DNA of 64,000 nucleotides from NCBI GenBank assembly GCA_011037195.1, contig JAAEAF010003762.1:328002-392001 (forward strand), given 5' to 3'. A program made the translations under genes and the position numbers. Of the stretch, positions 59,845 to 64,000 are shown piece after piece (the first letter of the stretch is position 1; the number at the start of each line of letters is the position of its first letter). Below the pieces are notes generated by a model that had not been told where the DNA came from, did not search any database, and worked only from the letters and a program-made list of their open reading frames with translations. The stretch comes from Triatoma infestans. Lineage: Eukaryota > Arthropoda > Insecta > Hemiptera > Reduviidae.

Positions 59845-60565
59845 CGTTTGCGTAAACATATTAGACCAAAAAATTAATTTTATGTTTTTTATGATACATT
59901 ATAAATATTTTGGTATTAATTGATCAAAACAGTGTATTATACCATAAAAAATTAAATAAATAAGTTTTATTAATTATTCAATGTATTATACCATAAACAT
60001 GTCATTGTAACAAATTGATAATAAAAAATTTGTAAAACAATTATATAAATGAGTTTTTTTATTCTAACTCCTCAAAAAATATTTATTAGCTGGTATGCAT
60101 TTTTTAATAGGTATAATGTTAACACCCAGTATCATAATGGTTTGGTGTGATTAAACAGTATATGCTGATAAGACCAAGGACATCTACAATTATGCAATAT
60201 CTTCTAACCAACTGTTTTTATCTATATATGTCTCGAGTGAGTCATAACAGCGGCTGTGCGGTCTTCTGACCGACTGAAATTCAATTAAAAAAAAATAATG
60301 CTAAGTTATCGCATTAGATTGACCTCAAGGTCGAAGATAGGATGATAGCGAGCTGCTCTGCGATATATATGTAAAACCTTCTTATCAGCTTAAATGTTGC
60401 GTCATCTTAACTTCCTCTCTCTCTTCCGTTGAAATCTACGTGCTATAATTAATAGCTGTAAGCAGTAATAAAAAAACTTTTTTAAACACACTACTACAAC
60501 TAAACAACTAACTTGGAACGCGCTCGTACAACGCACATAAATTTATAGACGAGATCTTTTTCTAC
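59845..60565 (+). other. Right-arm polB 3' flank
   Basis: AT-rich non-coding DNA with AATAAA at about 59955, a plausible polyadenylation signal. Mirror of the left flank, with a few single-base differences. Confidence 0.6.
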
Positions 60566-60569
60566 ATAG

Positions 60570-60666
60570 GATCGAGTGGCATCGGTGGTCTACTGGTTTA
60601 GATAACCGACTGTGAGTGCTGGGTTTGCTGGTTCGATTCAAGGTCATGTAGAAATCTTTTTTTTTT
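60570..60666 (+). other. tRNA-like Pol III-type unit, right arm
   Basis: A-box-like TGGTCTACTGG at 60586-60596, B-box GGTTCGATTC at 60630-60639 and a T-run at 60657-60666 are ordered and spaced as in a tRNA-type Pol III gene. The D-stem GTCT/AGAT pairs fully (one G-U) and the loop CTGTGAG would place GTG (His) at the anticodon. The anticodon, T and acceptor stems pair poorly, so this is a decayed tRNA or SINE head rather than a working tRNA. Confidence 0.45.
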
Positions 60667-61029
60667 CTCTTGAATTTAGGTCTGGGGTGGGGTGGGAGGT
60701 TGGGGGCTATCTTTTGAATTTAGGTCTGGCCTGGGGGTGGGGGTGGGGCGCGATTTGGATAATATTTAATCTGATGACGTCATCTTTGAATTAAGCTCAT
60801 TGATTTGGATGATGGCAGCGGCGTTCTTGCAACCCCCAAAAAAGACTTGGCTCCGTAGCCCTTGCGCCAGAACCGGTCTTTTTACCCTACTGGTAAAATG
60901 AGGTGATAACCGCTTGACTTTTCGAGATAAATATCGGTTTTTTTCCCGCAAATTTTAACCGCTCGGTACCCCGGAGATAGGTAAAGTTATTTTTCATTAC
61001 AACTGGTTCGTTATTAAAGTTTTAATATT

Positions 61030-61815
61030 CTAAAGTTTACCAGATTTTTTGTAAGGAATGTAAATTATTTTGGATAAGTTTACCTCCAGATCATTTTGGA
61101 AACAATATTTATATAAAATATTAAGCTTAAGCTCGGCATCTCTCCATGACGAGGCTAGTAAAACGATATCATCTGCGTAGAGCAGCATCATTACCTGTTT
61201 ATTCGTTTTAACAGTGACTCCACGAGCCCCGTTGTTTTCGAAAAAAAGGATAATATCAGATAAAAATAAAGGGAACAGTAGTGGAAATAATATCTCGCCT
61301 TGCATAAGGCCCTGGAAATATTTATTTCATTACTTTTTAAATTATTTTCTACTATCGTCATTGTTGCTTGGTTATATATTTTGCTGGTGACTCTAATAAG
61401 TTTCGGACTTATACCTAAGTTTAATAATGTAATCCGAGTTTATTGTGACTTACGGAATCGAAGGCTTTCCGAAAATCAACAAAGATTCCATACATTTGAC
61501 TACCTATAGTACATAATTGTACATTAATTAAGGAACTCAAAATGAATATTCCATCCCGACAACCTTTATCTTTACGAAATCCCAATTGCTCTTCAGGAAT
61601 TATGTTGTAAGTTTCAACCCATTGGGATTACCTATTATTTAAAATACGAATGAAAATTGTAATAATTGTGTTTACCATTGAAATAGGTCTATAATTATTA
61701 GTAGGATTGAGCGCGTCACCTTTTTTAAAAATCATTTTCGTATTAACCCGACACCACTACTTCTTCCCTCCAGACCTTATTGAGCAGATTCACCAAATAA
61801 TTCTAAACGATAATT
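61030..61815 (-). pseudogene. LINE-A-related reverse transcriptase fragment
   Basis: Minus-strand frames read MIFKKGDALNPTNNYRPISM, IIPEEQLGFRKDKGCRDGIF, GIFVDFRKAFDSVSHNKL (motif A), MQGEILFPLLFPLFLSDIIL and LLYADDIVLLASS (YADD intact), then NDLEVNLSK. Each matches the corresponding part of LINE-A (21319-22000) motif for motif, so it is a diverged relative. Several frames and stops; endonuclease and C-terminus absent. It abuts the right edge of the palindrome after about 140 bp of unassigned sequence. Confidence 0.85.
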
Positions 61816-62540
61816 AAATTAAACAAAAAACATATGGAACATATATTAAATAAACAAGAATCGGAGACGGCTGTTTTAAAGAAAGAACAATCTGGAGTCA
61901 CTGTGATTTAAACCTTGGTATTGTGTATGTCTCTTGATGAATAAATCTTAATACTGTGTATGGCTTTGTGTTAATTAGACCCTAAAAATACTGTGTATGA
62001 CTGTGTGATGATTAGAATTTAGTAGTGTGTATGTCTGTGTGATAACAAATAAAATGAGAAGTGGGATGAACAATTGTAAGTAGACTAGAGTAAAAGTAAT
62101 ATTTCAATTAGTTGATGGAATTGGTCGATACTGATCAAAATTTGAATGCAGAAGAATTTAGCCTGAATTTTGGTGAGTGGTTCTGCATGATTGTCCACTC
62201 TGGGATTTAATATCATAATTTGAATTTATTTATAATTGATTTTCTATTTTTTTTAAACTGGTGTCTTTAAATAATTTAACCACTGAAACTATTTTTTGTG
62301 TAATTTTATTTCTTTCAATACTAATACTGAATTATTTTGGTTAGTTTTATATATTTAATTGATTTATTCATGTTATATTGGTTTCTAATTTTTTGATTTT
62401 AATACTTATACATGGAAAACATTAGCTGGTTGAACAGGAATATCACATCAGGTCAACAAAAATTTACATGTGATTATTTTTGATCAAGTGGGTGATAGAG
62501 GAAATAGAGGCAGATTAAGGAAGTTTTGCAGGGATTGAGC
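61816..62540. other. Unannotated stretch
   Basis: AT-rich. GTGTATGTCTGTGTGAT-like words repeat near 61920-62045. It could be the LTR/leader of the gag that follows, but paired LTRs are not visible in this window. Confidence 0.4.
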
Positions 62541-62559
62541 TTGAAGAAGATTCTGAGCA

Positions 62560-63150
62560 GCATCGGGAAAAGGTAAAGAAAGTCATGGATGGTTTCACTC
62601 TTGTTGGCTTGATAGACATTTGTAATTTTTTAAGAATTAATTATCAGGTACCTCAGAGGAAGTTGCTGGCCGCATTTGTTCGCATTTAAATAAATTAGAT
62701 TTGCTGAAAAGAGATGAAGAATCAGATTCAGAGTCGAAGAACGATACTTCTAGCGTTCAAAATCCCAATACTGTTATTATGAAACTCTTAGAACAAAATG
62801 AGATCCTAATTAAAAGAGCTATAGAGTCCAAGAGGGCAGAATTTAAAATAATAGCGGATTTTAAAGCAAATATTGACAAATTTGATGCGCGCTCCCCCAC
62901 GAAGCTCAGGCGTGATTAACAGATTTAAATGGTGTCGCCAATCTCCATAATTGGTGGTCCGATTTTAAATTAGAAGCCGCTAGGTCTAACTTGGTAGGCC
63001 TTGCTGGAAATTGGTTTTTATCCAAAGAAATTACTAGTTGGGAAGATTTTGATCGTAGTTTTCGAAGGACCTACATTGAAAAAGTGGACATAGGTAGTAT
63101 GCGAAAAGAAATGCCACCTCAACAACCAGGATCATCTTTTCCGGTTTACG
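62560..63150 (+). pseudogene. Gypsy-like retrotransposon gag with SAP-like N-terminus
   Basis: An N-terminal helix-rich piece VMDGFTLVGLIDICNFLRIN and, after a frameshift near 62650, GTSEEVAGRICSHLNKLDLL looks like a SAP-type DNA-binding motif. An acidic linker and then FKANIDKFDARSPTKLRRD, DLNGVANLHNWWSDFKLEAA and SNLVGLAGNWFLSKEITSWE, DFDRSFRRTYIEK follow, the capsid-like core common in insect gypsy/Arc-type gags. A stop at 62918 precedes the last part. No protease or pol follows: another element begins by 63150. Confidence 0.7.
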
Positions 63151-63377
63151 GGCCTCCACACACGGCAAACACGTGGGTTGGGATTTCGACCATTCCGACC
63201 CCTATCGATACCCAACTAATAATAGGATAATACCGATTTTAATGGTCCGTGGTTGTTCAGCTGCCGTTGCCCAACCATACTGGCAACATGGCTAGGTCAG
63301 CGTTTTCCGGTGAGCACCACTTGGAGGCAACCACGCCACTCCCCTATTATTATTATTATTATTATTATTAATAATAT
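63151..63377 (+). mobile_element. Junction sequence ending in a (TTA)n repeat
   Basis: GC-richer non-coding DNA (GTGGTTGTTCAGCTGCCG..., GAGCACCACTTGGAGGCAAC) followed by (TAT)n at 63345-63371, directly ahead of an R1-type ORF1. It may be the 3' end of an I/R1-type LINE with a (TTA)n tail, or the 5' leader of the element that follows. Confidence 0.45.
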
Positions 63378-64000
63378 ATGTCCTACGCCCAAGTACTGCG
63401 CAGTATGAAGGAAAAGGTCCAGTCTGAAGAGGCTGGGGCTGAAATTAAATCAATCAGGCAGACTAAAGATGGTCAAGATTTACTAGACCTAGGAAGAAAA
63501 GAGAAAATCCAGAGCAGTTTGGGGCTGTACTTACTACAATTCTGGGGGACATGGCTTCTATTAGGTGCCTAATCCCTAGGACCTCGGTTGAGATCAGAGA
63601 TCTGGACTGCCTCACGAATAAGGAAGTTGTTGAGCAGGCTATTAAGAGAGATATCGCAGAGATTGGTGAAATGAGAGTTACCATTACTCACACTAATGTA
63701 AGAGAACAAAGACTGGCGATAGTCCAGTTGGAGGATAAGGCAGCTGCAGCATTGCTAAAGCAAGGGAGAATTAAGATTGGGTGGGTATTCTGCAGAATCA
63801 GACAGAGAGTTGTTGTTCCTCGCTGCTTTAGATGTCTTGATTACGGTCACGTAGCCAAGACATATGAATGGCCTGATCGAAGTTGTCTTTGCTATAAATG
63901 TGGAGGGGCAGGGCATAAGGCGAAAGAGTGTACAGCTAAAGAGTGCTCCTTTCTTTGTGCGGAAGAAAGCTCTGAACAAGAGACACTAGCCCACACTTCA
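63378..64000 (+). pseudogene. R1-type LINE ORF1 (gag), frameshifted, continues past the window
   Basis: The ATG lies at 63378, immediately after the (TTA)n repeat: MSYAQVLRSMKEKVQSEEAG. Frameshifts near 63500-63590 lead to VEIRDLDCLTNKEVVEQAIK, LAIVQLEDKAAAALLKQGRI and VVPRCFRCLDYGHVAKTYEW, then CYKCGGAGHKAKEC. These are the paired CCHC knuckles of R1-clade gag proteins. The last Cys of the first knuckle is Tyr (a TAT codon), so that knuckle is defective. The frame is open to the window edge; ORF2 would lie beyond. Confidence 0.85.

Larger units (their letters stand above)
48888..60891. repeat. 12-kb near-perfect, spacerless palindrome carrying two divergent polB genes
   Basis: Left arm 48888-54894 and right arm 54896-60891 are reverse complements around C54895 (AAACTC-C-GAGTTT). 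Every landmark appears twice in mirror order: tRNA-like unit, 3' flank, polB, TATA promoter, three-unit GCGCATGCGC array, family R copy, (TG)n/(CA)n. The microsatellite is 30 bp in the left arm (54270-54299) and 19 bp in the right (55490-55508), which accounts for the 11-bp difference in mirror offset. Outer ends read AGTAGGGTAAAAAGACC and GGTCTTTTTACCCTACT; beyond them the flanks are unrelated. The 6-bp flanks (GAGAAA and GGTAAA) agree at only 4 positions, so no target-site duplication is claimed. Confidence 0.95.

Noticed and set aside
48888..60891. Complete Polinton/Maverick
   Set aside because: No integrase, packaging ATPase, protease or capsid-like frame anywhere in the arms; only polB is present.
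48882..60897. Six-bp target-site duplication of the palindrome
   Set aside because: GAGAAA versus GGTAAA agree at only four of six positions.

Overview
The window is AT-rich, repeat-dense nuclear DNA of an animal, most likely an insect or other arthropod. The evidence is mariner-type transposase relics, jockey/R1/RTE-type LINEs, a tRNA-derived SINE with target-site duplications, a gypsy-like gag and a Polinton/adintovirus-type DNA polymerase. I found no convincing single-copy host gene. Nearly every protein-like stretch is a decayed transposable-element copy.

Layout. 1-17.2 kb: short non-autonomous elements (a SINE at 1588-1836, TIR elements at 2892-3247 and 7770-8346, fold-back elements at 4057-4269 and 10101-10599) plus fossils of a mariner transposase (2314-2702), an RTE endonuclease start (6413-6548), a second transposase (15405-15835) and a LINE RNase H/C-terminus (16540-17178). 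18.85-23.1 kb: a nearly complete but frameshifted LINE (LINE-A, +) with an FP25K/L1-ORF1-like ORF1 and an APE-RT ORF2. 23.1-27.5 kb: mostly unrecognised. 27.9-31.83 kb: a second LINE (LINE-B, -) whose endonuclease has lost a catalytic Asp. 34.1-37.4 kb: an RTE relic with FADD changed to FADN, and two SINE copies. 38.7-42.76 kb: a jockey-like LINE (LINE-C, +) with triple zinc-knuckle gag, an endonuclease deletion and YADD changed to YAYD. 42.8-48.3 kb: copies of a dispersed family here called R, one split by an RTE insertion (45598-46789) with a 7-bp duplication and an A-tail. 48.89-60.89 kb: a 12-kb, almost spacerless palindrome. 61.0-64 kb: a LINE-A relative (-), a gypsy-like gag with a SAP-like domain, and an R1-type gag running off the window.

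The palindrome is the standout. Its two ~6-kb arms look about 98-99% identical by eye and meet at one unpaired base near 54895. Each carries one family-B, protein-primed-type DNA polymerase gene reading outward, behind a TATA/Inr promoter and a tandem array of TGCGCATGCGCA sites, with a tRNA-like Pol III-type unit further out. No integrase, ATPase, protease or capsid gene accompanies it. The arms carry different single-base frameshifts, and their substitutions are clustered, which suggests real divergence and possibly gene conversion rather than a simple assembly reflection. Long reads are needed to settle that.
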